A stretch of DNA of 30,330 nt, taken from positions 1-30,330 of the IMG/VR virus record IMGVR_UViG_3300043331_000900; one strand, given 5' to 3'. Position numbers and translations under genes: made by a program. Under the pieces are notes generated by a model. The model saw only the letters and a program-made list of their open reading frames with translations. It did not search any database and was not told where the DNA came from. The stretch is from a virus. Below, one piece after another: positions 1 through 6,093 of the stretch. The stretch's first letter is position 1. Each line of letters opens with the position of its first letter.

Positions 1-2
1 AG

Positions 3-1487
3 CTGCGCCAGGTCATCGGGCTCGCCCCGAACCAGGAGCGCGCCGTGCGCAACTTCCGCCGCGCGCTCGAAGGGACGGGCCGGGATCCGCTCTCCTACGA
101 GCTGCGCGATCGCCGCTTCGACCGGGCGCTCCGGGCCGGCCAGCTTAGCGCGGAGCAGATCGAGACCATGACCACAGCCTACCGCCGCCGCTTCCTGGCC
201 TGGAACGCCGAGACGAACGCCCGCACGATGGCGCTTGACGCGGAGAAACTCGGCCAGCGGTTGAGCTGGCAGGACGCGATCGACAAGGGGTTCGTCGAGA
301 GCGGCCGCCTCATGAAACGCTGGGCCGGGGTGTTGGACGATCGCGAGCGGCCCGAGCACGTCGCCATGCAGGGCGAGACGGTCGGCTGGGACGAGCACTT
401 CTCGAACGGGGAGCTGATCCCGGGCGAGAGCACGTTCAACTGCCTCATTGGTTCAGTGCCGACGTTTGCTCCCGATGCGATAGCGGCCACCACGCGGGTA
501 TTCGATGGCGAAGTTGTCACCATTCACACGGCCAGCGGCCACGAAGTCACCTGTACCCCGAATCACCCGGTACTGACGAGTCGCGGCTGGCTCGCGGCGG
601 GCAAACTCCAGGAAGGCGACCAAGTAGTCCACCGCCGCGGCGGTGATTGGTCGCTTGGGATCGCAGCGGATCGTCAGCACATGCCAGCCCGCATCGAGGA
701 TATAGCGAAAGCGTTTCTTCTCGAAGCGGGCGACATCCGGCCGCAGCAGGTGCCAGTGGCCGCCGGCGACTTCCACGGCGACGCGGCCGATAGCCAAGTC
801 GCAATTGTAGGGGCCAATGGCAGCCTGCTTTACGAACGGAATCCCGCGCTGGCGGAGCATGGCGTGCAATCCGGGCTCCCAAGGCGATTGCGTGAACCCG
901 CGGATCTGTCGCGTGCGCGCGCGCTGGATGCGTCGCTCGAGGGGGTCCTTTTGCCCACGTCGCGCTGCATGAGCAGCTGCAACTTGCCGCTTTCGCTGGG
1001 TGAGCGTCATTCGGTGCCACTTCAGTCGCTCGGCGTCGGACTGGCCGCGCCGCTTGACGCGTCCCTCGTCGAGCACGCGATCGATCACGAGTCGGGCGAC
1101 GCCGTACGCCTTCGCGAGTTGGTTGATGCTCTCGCCCTCTCGATAGTGTTGGGTAATCGCGCGAACGTTCATGCCAGGCCATCGAATGCGGGCGTCGATA
1201 CGCTGTACGCCGGCCAACTGGGCCACGCGATAGATGCAGGGGATGCTGACCCTGAACACGTGAGCGAGCTCCGCCGCTCGCTCACCGCGGCGGTAGCGTT
1301 TGACAATGTCTTGAGTATCGCGCGGACTGAGTTTCATGGCTTGGTCTATAACCTCGAAACAAGACGGGGCTGGTATCTAGCCGACAGTGTGATTCTACAC
1401 AACTGCCGGTGTATCGCGGTCTACTTCCTAGCTCGCGACCCCGTGCAGGCCCGGCGGGCTGGCCGTGGGCGTGCGGTCGCCGCCTAG
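3..1487 (+). CDS. MuF-type minor head protein, 5'-truncated, with intein
   Basis: Minor head (morphogenesis) protein of the phage Mu gpF / SPP1 gp7 type, which binds the portal and is packaged in the head. The reading frame is open to the left edge, so the true start lies upstream; the in-frame GTG at 45 is internal. The N-extein carries the family's IGL..NQ..AVRNFRRAL stretch, and the C-extein begins with the family hallmark CRC after an Asn (NCRC), then ends in a short basic tail. Between them, codons 441-1403 encode a 321-residue intein, so the mature extein junction would read STFN/CRCIAVY. A host protein normally has about 170 residues after the first visible residue, as here once the intein is removed. 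The family call rests on motif recall, not a search. It is followed 98 bp later by the scaffold gene. Confidence 0.85.
   Translation: MRQVIGLAPNQERAVRNFRRALEGTGRDPLSYELRDRRFDRALRAGQLSAEQIETMTTAYRRRFLAWNAETNARTMALDAEKLGQRLSWQDAIDKGFVESGRLMKRWAGVLDDRERPEHVAMQGETVGWDEHFSNGELIPGESTFNCLIGSVPTFAPDAIAATTRVFDGEVVTIHTASGHEVTCTPNHPVLTSRGWLAAGKLQEGDQVVHRRGGDWSLGIAADRQHMPARIEDIAKAFLLEAGDIRPQQVPVAAGDFHGDAADSQVAIVGANGSLLYERNPALAEHGVQSGLPRRLREPADLSRARALDASLEGVLLPTSRCMSSCNLPLSLGERHSVPLQSLGVGLAAPLDASLVEHAIDHESGDAVRLRELVDALALSIVLGNRANVHARPSNAGVDTLYAGQLGHAIDAGDADPEHVSELRRSLTAAVAFDNVLSIARTEFHGLVYNLETRRGWYLADSVILHNCRCIAVYFLARDPVQARRAGRGRAVAA
441..1403 (+). other. Intein (Hint domain) in the MuF protein
   Basis: Protein-splicing element of 321 residues. 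Block A starts with Cys1 (CLIGSVPTF, codon 441). Block B contains the TPNH tetrad (HEVTCTPNHPVLTSRGW) followed by GKLQEGDQVV. Block F is GLVYNLETRRGWYLADS and block G is VILHN with terminal Asn at 1401-1403, followed by Cys+1 at 1404. All residues needed for class 1 splicing are present: Cys1, block B Thr and His, penultimate His, terminal Asn and Cys+1. The roughly 240 residues between blocks B and F have no LAGLIDADG or HNH motif in the sense frame; that segment is the complement of a minus-strand endonuclease gene. Sense third-position GC is about 67% by hand count, against about 93% in a capsid-gene sample, suggesting a foreign origin. Confidence 0.9.
453..1337 (-). CDS. Antisense Vsr/DUF559-like homing endonuclease nested in the intein
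   Basis: A 294-residue protein read on the strand opposite the intein. Residues about 1-45 and 56-90 look like two helix-turn-helix modules (AAELAHVFRVSIPCIYRVAQ and INQLAKAYGVARLVIDRVL). A basic linker follows (about 92-145), then a Vsr/DUF559-type PD-(D/E)XK fold: WEPGLHAMLRQRGIPFVKQ (155-171), YNCDLAI with Asp180, VAVEVAGGHWH with Glu189, and RYILDAGWHVLTIRC (211-225). This is the pattern of free-standing Vsr-like homing nucleases. The ATG lies opposite block F and the stop opposite the fifth intein codon, so the last 45 or so residues are the complement of the Hint N-terminal half. A GAGGT lies 13 nt before the ATG, a long spacing. In codons 750-929, third-position GC on this strand is 82% against 68% on the sense strand (hand count), which supports real coding. 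Expression and cleavage are inferred. Confidence 0.75.
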   Translation of the reverse strand: MKLSPRDTQDIVKRYRRGERAAELAHVFRVSIPCIYRVAQLAGVQRIDARIRWPGMNVRAITQHYREGESINQLAKAYGVARLVIDRVLDEGRVKRRGQSDAERLKWHRMTLTQRKRQVAAAHAARRGQKDPLERRIQRARTRQIRGFTQSPWEPGLHAMLRQRGIPFVKQAAIGPYNCDLAIGRVAVEVAGGHWHLLRPDVARFEKKRFRYILDAGWHVLTIRCDPKRPITAAAVDYLVAFLEFARREPAATRQYRVIRGTGDFVAAGRVNGDNFAIEYPRGGRYRIGSKRRH

Positions 1488-1585
1488 CAGTTTTATCGAA
1501 CATTGCGGTTTTCACAGGCCGTCCCCTACCCTTCACCCGTTCGCCCTATACCTCGCGCCGCACGCGCGCAACCTGGGGGTCGCAT

Positions 1586-2260
1586 GTGCCGCTGAAGACG
1601 TACGACAAGCAGGCCGATATTCCGAAGGACCTCGAGGACCTCTACGAGGAGCAGGACGGCAAATTCGTGCCGATCGACTACGCGGCGCGAGCGGCCGCGG
1701 CGCTGAAGGAAGAGCGTGAGAAGCGCGACGCGGCCGAGAAGGCCGCCAACCGGACGGCGCGCGAGCTGGCGGAGCTCAAAGGCAAGTCGGCCGGCGCGGC
1801 CGCCGGCAAGACCGAGGCCGAACTCGCGAAGGCGTACAAGGACATCGAGGAACGCATCCGCGAGGAGTATGCGCCCCAGGTCAAAGAGCTTGAAGGCCTG
1901 CGCGCCGAGAACCGCAGGATCAAGCTGGAGGATCGTGTCAAGGCGGAGCTGCGCAAACAGGGCATGCTGGACAAGCACCTCGACGACTGCTGGAAGCTCC
2001 ACGGGGAGGAGTTCGACCTGTCGACGGACGGCAAGCCCATCGTCAAAGCCGAACCGGGCAAGCCCGTCGATAAACACGTGGGCACGATCATCAAGCAGCG
2101 CGGCGGGTGGGTCCAAGGGTCGCGGGCGTCGGGCGGCGGCGCCGCCGGCGCCACGACGCCGACCGGCGCCTCAGGCGGCTCGGGCCCTGGCGGTCGCGTG
2201 AACTACGAGGATCTGAAAGCGAACCCCGCGGCGGCGATCGCGCAGGCGAACGAAGGCTAA
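1586..2260 (+). CDS. Capsid scaffolding protein
   Basis: Scaffold that guides procapsid assembly and is then lost. The protein has 224 residues: a short N-terminal segment (PLKTYDKQADIPKDLEDLYEEQDGKFVPI), then a long charged, Ala/Lys/Glu-rich region from about residue 35 to 130 expected to form a coiled coil, and a Gly/Ala/Thr-rich flexible C-terminus ending VNYEDLKANPAAAIAQANEG. It lies immediately before the major capsid gene, the usual place for a scaffold. The start chosen is GTG 1586, preceded by a GGGGG run at 1575-1579; the frame is open further upstream to 1409, but that translation is low-complexity Arg/Ser/Pro sequence overlapping the MuF gene. No protease is fused to it. Alternative: a generic capsid-assembly accessory protein. 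Confidence 0.75.
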   Translation: MPLKTYDKQADIPKDLEDLYEEQDGKFVPIDYAARAAAALKEEREKRDAAEKAANRTARELAELKGKSAGAAAGKTEAELAKAYKDIEERIREEYAPQVKELEGLRAENRRIKLEDRVKAELRKQGMLDKHLDDCWKLHGEEFDLSTDGKPIVKAEPGKPVDKHVGTIIKQRGGWVQGSRASGGGAAGATTPTGASGGSGPGGRVNYEDLKANPAAAIAQANEG

Positions 2261-2267
2261 CCGTTAG

Positions 2268-2382
2268 GCCGGGGCGATCCCGGCACCATGTCGGGGTGGC
2301 GCGATGCCACCGAGCTAAACGCAGGGGCAGGACCGTAGGGCCGGAGCGATTCCGGCGCCCGTTGTGACGGGGCGATCCCGTC
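2268..2382 (+). promoter_or_regulatory. Array of four GCGAT-loop hairpins in the capsid mRNA leader
   Basis: Four 17-nt hairpins at 2268-2284, 2295-2311, 2340-2356 and 2366-2382. Each has a perfect 6-bp stem and the same five-base loop GCGAT. The stems differ but keep pairing: GCCGGG/CCCGGC, GGTGGC/GCCACC, GCCGGA/TCCGGC and GACGGG/CCCGTC. The array fills the gap between the scaffold stop and the major capsid start, where I see no coding frame. Conserved loops with compensatory stem changes are the signature of a structure recognised as RNA. The ligand is unknown. Confidence 0.75.
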
Positions 2383-2414
2383 GACCAGGCGCAGAATCCC
2401 TCCGGCCCTACGGT
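2332..2414 (+). repeat. 15-bp inverted repeat overlapping hairpin 3 in the capsid leader
   Basis: ACCGTAGGGCCGGAG at 2332-2346 is perfectly complementary to 2400-2414. The left arm includes the 5' stem of the third GCGAT hairpin (2340-2356), so the two structures exclude each other, while hairpin 4 would sit inside the long stem. The right arm ends 47 nt before the capsid start. There is no T-tract, so it is not a standard terminator. Confidence 0.7.
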
Positions 2415-2461
2415 GTGCGTGGCCTCGAGGGTGACCACAACCCGCTCTCTGAGGACACGCC

Positions 2462-3418
2462 ATGCCTGCGATCTCGATGATGGAAGCGGCGAAGCTGGCG
2501 CTGAACAACGGCGAGACCAAGCGCGCCGGCGTCATCGCCACGTTCGCCCGCGCGTCAGCCTGGCTTGCGAACCTCCCGTTCGCCGACATCCCGGGCAACT
2601 CCTACGCGTACGACCAGGAAGCGGTGCTGCCGGGCATCGCGTTCCGCGGCCTGAACGAGGCCTACATCTCGTCCGCCGGCATTGTCAATCCGCAGGCCGA
2701 GGTGCTGCGCATTGCGGGCGGTGACCTCACCGTCGATCCGGCCAACGTCAAGATGTTCGGGCCGGGCGTGCGGGCGACCCACGAGACGCTGAAGGCCAAG
2801 GCGCTCGCGGCCACCCTGTCCAGCAAGGTGATCAAGGGCGACTCGATCACCGAGCCGCGCGAATTCGACGGCCTGCAGGCCCGCATCCCGTTCGGCTCCT
2901 CGCAGCTCGTCGCGGCGGGCACGACGGACAACGGCGACCCGCTGTCGCTCTTCCTGCTCGACCAGCTGATCGGCAAGGTCAGCGGGCCGAACCGCCAGTT
3001 GTGGATGAACAAGACGATGATCCAGCGCATCACGCAGGCCGCGCGCAAGAGCGACGTCGGCGGCTTCGTGATGTGGCGCCCCGACGAGTTCGGGCGTCAG
3101 ATCCCGACCTACAACGGCCTGCCGATGGTCGAGCCGTACCCGGAGAACGACGGCGTCGAGCCGCTCGCCTTCGACGAGCAGGGCGACGTCGGCGGGACGC
3201 CGGGCGGCACCACGTCGACCTCGATCTACTGCGTGTCCCTCGGGGATGGCTACCTGCGCGGCATCCAGAACGGGGCGATGGACGTGCGCGATCTGGGTGA
3301 GTCGGACCAGTCGCCGCTCCTGACGACCCGCGTTGAGTGGCTGGTGTCGCTCGTCGCCGAACATCCGAAGTGCATCGCCCGGCTGGGCGGGATCTCGAAC
3401 GCGCCCGTGGTGGCCTAA
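2462..3418 (+). CDS. Major capsid protein
   Basis: A 318-residue structural protein, presumably HK97-fold, that forms the head shell. It begins MPAISMMEAAKLALNNGETKRAGVI and continues with the typical N-terminal pattern of this capsid family (a short helix, then WLANLPFADIPGNSYAYDQE). The end is VEWLVSLVAEHPKCIARLGGISNAPVVA, matching the common capsid ending in which a final strand contains ARL.GI. Its position after the scaffold and before the decoration and cement genes supports the call. The start is ATG 2462 with GAGGA at 2451-2455. Codon use is strongly G/C-ending. The 201-bp leader holds the hairpin array, so its translation or mRNA stability may be controlled there. Family assignment is by pattern, not search. 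Confidence 0.85.
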   Translation: MPAISMMEAAKLALNNGETKRAGVIATFARASAWLANLPFADIPGNSYAYDQEAVLPGIAFRGLNEAYISSAGIVNPQAEVLRIAGGDLTVDPANVKMFGPGVRATHETLKAKALAATLSSKVIKGDSITEPREFDGLQARIPFGSSQLVAAGTTDNGDPLSLFLLDQLIGKVSGPNRQLWMNKTMIQRITQAARKSDVGGFVMWRPDEFGRQIPTYNGLPMVEPYPENDGVEPLAFDEQGDVGGTPGGTTSTSIYCVSLGDGYLRGIQNGAMDVRDLGESDQSPLLTTRVEWLVSLVAEHPKCIARLGGISNAPVVA

Positions 3419-3421
3419 GCG

Positions 3422-3772
3422 ATGCCCGTCTCAAAACTCGTTGGCGGCAAGATCACGGGCACCGGTCGTCAGCACTTCGACGACGAGCTCGCGGTCGCGT
3501 ACGGCCAACACACGACCGTCGCCGCGGCCGACACGGTGGTCACCGGCTTGTCGCGGGTGATCCAAGTCGTCGCGACGCTGCAGGACGATCCGATCGACGC
3601 GATCGCGTGGGTCACCGCGACGATCGGCGACCAGGCGGGCACGCCCGCCGCCGGGTCGGTCATCATCAAAGGCTGGAAGCCCACCACGGGCGGCGCCAGC
3701 GGGAATCCGACGCAGGTCGCCGCCACGACGTTCGGCAAAAAGGTCAACTGGTGCGCCATCGGTCTGCCGTAA
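3422..3772 (+). CDS. Small virion protein, probably capsid decoration
   Basis: A 116-residue, mostly beta protein with no signal peptide or membrane segment. Its C-terminal half (residues about 40-116) reads VVTGLSRVIQVVATLQDDPIDAIAWVTATIGDQ, then a Gly/Ala-rich turn, VIIKGWKPTTGG and a final KKVNWCAIG strand. This arrangement recurs in small phage proteins encoded just after capsid genes. It starts 4 bp after the major capsid stop, so it is probably translated from the same message, although the ribosome site is weak (GGTGG). Decoration or stabilisation of the head is inferred from position and size; a head-tail accessory role is also possible. Confidence 0.6.
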   Translation: MPVSKLVGGKITGTGRQHFDDELAVAYGQHTTVAAADTVVTGLSRVIQVVATLQDDPIDAIAWVTATIGDQAGTPAAGSVIIKGWKPTTGGASGNPTQVAATTFGKKVNWCAIGLP

Positions 3773-3798
3773 CCGCGGGACACGCGGGGCTGCAGCGG

Positions 3799-3818
3799 GG
3801 GGCGGCACAAGCCGCCCC
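3799..3818 (+). promoter_or_regulatory. GC-rich hairpin between decoration and cement genes
   Basis: A perfect 8-bp stem GGGGCGGC/GCCGCCCC around the loop ACAA in the 76-bp gap. No T-run follows, so an intrinsic terminator is unlikely; transcript processing or stabilisation of the upstream capsid message would fit. Confidence 0.5.
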
Positions 3819-3848
3819 ACCATCACCCTGGACTGAGGAGATCAACGT

Positions 3849-4286
3849 ATGCCGCGGAATACGATCGACGTCGGCTTCGACGTCAACCTTCGCCTCAAGG
3901 ACGCGGGCCTCGTCGCGGCCGATGCAGCGGCGCAGGTGGGCGGCCAGGATCGGGTGCTCGACCTCGGCGCCGCCCGCGTCGACGGCCGCGTGATCGTCGA
4001 CATCACGGCGATCGAGGTCGCCACGGGCGACGAACGCTACCTGATCAAGACCCAGTTCTCGAACTCGCCGACGTTCGCCTCCGGCGTGTTCGGTGGGCCC
4101 GCGCTCGACGTTGGCGACTCGAGCGTCACGAAGGACTCGGCCGACACGGCGGTGCCGACGCGGCGCGAGTTGCCGTTCTGCAACCAGCTCGACGGCGTGG
4201 TCTACCGCTACCTGCGCCTCTTCACCGAGGTGCAGGGCACGATCGCCGCCGGCATCAACTACAGCGCGTTCGCGGCGCTGCAGTAA
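3849..4286 (+). CDS. Bbp16-like capsid cement protein
   Basis: A 145-residue protein resembling the Bbp16 cement protein of Bordetella phage BPP-1, which staples capsomers together. Family-like features are DVNLRLKDAGLVAADAAAQVGG near the N-terminus, then LGAARVDGRVIVDITAIEVATGDERYLIKTQFSNS (about 38-73), the conserved ELPFCNQLDGVVYRYLRLF (about 112-130), and VQGTIAAGINYSAFAAL at the end. Together these give a jelly-roll-type beta protein. The start is ATG 3849 with TGAGGAG at 3835-3841. It is the third gene of the capsid group. The match is from memory of the family pattern; no alignment was run. Confidence 0.7.
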   Translation: MPRNTIDVGFDVNLRLKDAGLVAADAAAQVGGQDRVLDLGAARVDGRVIVDITAIEVATGDERYLIKTQFSNSPTFASGVFGGPALDVGDSSVTKDSADTAVPTRRELPFCNQLDGVVYRYLRLFTEVQGTIAAGINYSAFAALQ

Positions 4287-4316
4287 GCCGCGGCGGGAAA
4301 GGAACGCACGCTTCCG

Positions 4317-4589
4317 ATGATCAAGACGCCCGATGGCAAGGTGTTGCTCTGGGGTCCGGACAGTCAGCAGCGCGAGCACTGGCCGATCGACGCCCGGGGC
4401 ATGTTGCGCGAACGCACGAAGGACGGCCAGCCGGTCTACTCGACGGAGCCACCGGAGGGCACGGAGCCGAAACTCCCCCCGATGCCTCCCCGGGTCGTCG
4501 GGGCGCCCAAGGTGGCGCGCGCCCAGGTGTTTGAAGCCCCGCCCGAGCTCGCCGCGGACCCGAAGCCGCGGCGAGGGAAGGCTGAATAG
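4317..4589 (+). CDS. Small hypothetical head-region protein
   Basis: A 90-residue soluble protein. The N-terminal 45 residues (IKTPDGKVLLWGPDSQQREHWPIDARGML) look like a small folded unit. From about residue 42 on the chain is Pro/Glu-rich and probably disordered, ending in basic residues (PKPRRGKAE). ATG 4317 is preceded by GGAAAGGA about 12 nt upstream. The stop overlaps the GTG start of the adaptor gene by one base (TAGTG), so the two are translationally coupled. I do not recognise the family. By position it may be a virion or assembly accessory protein. Confidence 0.6.
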   Translation: MIKTPDGKVLLWGPDSQQREHWPIDARGMLRERTKDGQPVYSTEPPEGTEPKLPPMPPRVVGAPKVARAQVFEAPPELAADPKPRRGKAE

Positions 4590-5143
4590 TGGCGATCACG
4601 ATCCAGGCGACGCCGGGCCATGCCCAGGCGAACTCCTACGCGACCGAAGCCGAGTACCTCGCGCGGGCGGAAACCCGGCTCAACCTGCCGTCCTCGGTCA
4701 ATACGACGGGGACGGGCAGTCTCACGGACACCGAAAAGAAAGCGCTGATCGAGGCGCAGCGCGAACTGACCACGATGGTGTGGAAGGGCACGCGCACCAC
4801 CAGTACGCAGGCACTCGCCTGGCCGCGCCAGGACGCCCCGGATCCCGACGCCCCCGGGATCTACGGTCTCACCGATCCCGACGACTTGTACTTCGACGAT
4901 ACCGAAGTCCCGCTCCGCGTCAGGGACGCGCAGCTCGAGCTCGCGTTCGAGTTCCTGCGCGCGGGCACGAGCGACCTCGCGGCGGCGGATCCTAACACCG
5001 GCGTCGCGCAAAAGACGGTCGACATCCTCACGACGCGGTGGTTCGAGCACCAGCGCCCGACTGGGCTCGGGCGGTTCCCCCGGATTCTCGTGCTGATCAC
5101 CCCGCTCCTCGAAGGCACGGGCCTCGAGGTCGTGCGGACCTGA
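4589..5143 (+). CDS. Head-tail connector (adaptor)-like protein
   Basis: A 184-residue protein of the group often labelled DnaT-like or head-tail adaptor in phages. Hallmarks are GHAQANSYATEAEYLARAETRLNL at the N-terminus (the ANSY..AEY pattern), KKALIEAQRELTTMVWKG in the middle, the conserved QALAWPRQDAPDPD, and VPLRVRDAQLELAFEFLRAG toward the C-terminus. In related phages this protein sits under the portal and starts the connector. It uses a GTG start overlapping the previous stop, with GGAAGG upstream. The next connector genes (head closure, neck) are unusually far away, at 11.9 kb. The name DnaT-like does not imply a replication role here. Confidence 0.65.
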   Translation: MAITIQATPGHAQANSYATEAEYLARAETRLNLPSSVNTTGTGSLTDTEKKALIEAQRELTTMVWKGTRTTSTQALAWPRQDAPDPDAPGIYGLTDPDDLYFDDTEVPLRVRDAQLELAFEFLRAGTSDLAAADPNTGVAQKTVDILTTRWFEHQRPTGLGRFPRILVLITPLLEGTGLEVVRT

Positions 5144-5159
5144 CCGAGGAGAGCGACGC

Positions 5160-5588
5160 ATGACGACACCCGCCCCCCGCCCCGATGGCTTCCGCAGCGA
5201 CGCGCACCGAGCGCTGGCCGAACGCGAGCAGCTGATCGCGCAACACCACCAGGTGCGCGGCCAAGACGCCGTCTTCGAGGCGATCGCGGCCGATCGCGCC
5301 TCCCGTTGGGCCGCGCTCCTGAAAGACCGCGAGGAGTCGGCCGAGATCCGGAGCTGGGCCGCGAACATGATGCTGCTGTTCGGCTCGCCTGACCGACCCC
5401 AGCCATTCGTACGCAGTTACCGGACCGTCGTGCCCTGGATCACGGCGCTCTATATCGCGCGCTACGGCGAGGCGGAAGACCACTGGCCCGCGGCGCTGAC
5501 GCACGAGGACTGGCTGCGCGCGCAGCACTGGCTCGAAGGGAAATACAAACCTGACGGCGTCGTCTACCTGCCCCGGGAGGCTGCATGA
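5160..5588 (+). CDS. Hypothetical head/neck-region protein
   Basis: A 142-residue, mainly helical, soluble protein with no recognised domain. The N-terminal half is charged (AHRALAEREQLIAQHHQVRGQDAVF), the middle has EIRSWAANMMLLFG, and the C-terminal half is Trp-rich (VVPWITALYIARYG, DHWPAALTHEDWLRAQHWLEGKY). The start is ATG 5160 with GAGGAG 9 nt upstream; the stop overlaps the next gene (ATGA at 5585-5588). It lies between the adaptor and a tail-fibre-type protein, so a virion assembly role is likely by context only. Confidence 0.6.
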   Translation: MTTPAPRPDGFRSDAHRALAEREQLIAQHHQVRGQDAVFEAIAADRASRWAALLKDREESAEIRSWAANMMLLFGSPDRPQPFVRSYRTVVPWITALYIARYGEAEDHWPAALTHEDWLRAQHWLEGKYKPDGVVYLPREAA

Positions 5589-5995
5589 GTCAGGCGACCG
5601 ACTATCTGGAAGTCCAGATTCGGACCCACCTCTTCCGGACCGGGACGTTCACGAAGCCGACCACGATCTACGTCGCACTCTACACGGCGGCCCCGGGTGA
5701 AACGGGCGGCGGCACGGAGGTCTCGGGCGGCTCGTACGCGCGCGTGCAACGGGATCCGCTGGACGCCAACTGGACGGCGGCAAGCTCGACGGACGGGCTG
5801 ACGGACAATGCGGCCGACCTCACGTTCCCGACCCCGTCGGCGAACTGGGGGACGGTGACGCACTTCGCCATCCTCGACGCGTCCACGTCGGGCAATATGT
5901 GGATCTACGGCGCGCTCGCGCAGTCCAAGACGGTGAACAACGGCGACCCGGCGCCCAAGTTCCTGGCCGGCGCGCTGGACGTCACGATCGCGTAA
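5585..5995 (+). CDS. Virion protein of the common 'tail fibre' beta family
   Basis: A 136-residue beta-rich protein of a type widely annotated as phage tail fibre protein. Characteristic elements in order are TDYLEVQIRTHLFRTGTF, PTTIYVALYTAAPGETGGGTEVSGGSYARVQ, a strand region with NAADLTFPTPSANWGTVTHFAILDASTSGNMWIYGAL, and KTVNNGDPAPKFLAGALDVTIA. The GGGTEVSGG.YAR and W(G)T(V)THF motifs are the strongest clues. It starts at ATG 5585 with GGGAGG upstream, overlapping the preceding stop. It opens a run of adhesin-like genes reaching 11.9 kb. Whether it sits on the tail or the head cannot be told from sequence. Confidence 0.7.
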   Translation: MSQATDYLEVQIRTHLFRTGTFTKPTTIYVALYTAAPGETGGGTEVSGGSYARVQRDPLDANWTAASSTDGLTDNAADLTFPTPSANWGTVTHFAILDASTSGNMWIYGALAQSKTVNNGDPAPKFLAGALDVTIA

Positions 5996-6035
5996 GCGCA
6001 TGCGCTCCGCGCGGCGGGCCTCGGGGCTGTCTGTG

Positions 6036-6068
6036 CCGGCACGGGAGCGGCTCATCCACCCGTGCCGG
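6036..6068 (+). promoter_or_regulatory. 10-bp stem hairpin before the fibre gene at 6087
   Basis: CCGGCACGGG at 6036-6045 pairs perfectly with 6059-6068 around a 13-nt loop. It lies in the short gap after the stop at 5995 and before the start preferred at 6087, without a T-tract. Possible transcript stabiliser or attenuator. Confidence 0.5.
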
Positions 6069-6078
6069 TGCCGTGTCG

Positions 6079-6093
6079 GGGGCGGGATGCCCC
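6079..6093 (+). promoter_or_regulatory. Small hairpin covering the ribosome site and ATG at 6087
   Basis: GGGGC (6079-6083) pairs with GCCCC (6089-6093) around the loop GGGAT. The purine-rich ribosome site and the first two bases of the ATG (6087-6089) are in the loop, while the G of the ATG is in the stem. Translation initiation could be limited by this structure. If the gene starts elsewhere, the meaning is lost. Confidence 0.35.

Noticed and set aside
1409-1585. Upstream extension of the scaffold frame into the MuF gene
   Set aside because: Low-complexity Ser/Arg/Pro translation in the shadow of the MuF C-terminus; GTG 1586 has a good ribosome site and begins the family-like sequence.
2555-3364. 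Long minus-strand open frame opposite the major capsid gene (269 codons)
   Set aside because: High GC leaves the antisense frame open. The translation is Arg/Ala/Val/Asp low-complexity with no motif, and third-position bias favours the plus strand, unlike the intein case.
3799-3818. Intrinsic terminator after the decoration gene
   Set aside because: No T-run follows the stem; no canonical Rho-independent terminator was found anywhere in the window.
3849-4286. Diversity-generating retroelement, prompted by the BPP-1-type cement protein
   Set aside because: No reverse transcriptase, no template repeat and no C-type-lectin variable region seen in the window; cement proteins of this type occur without such elements.
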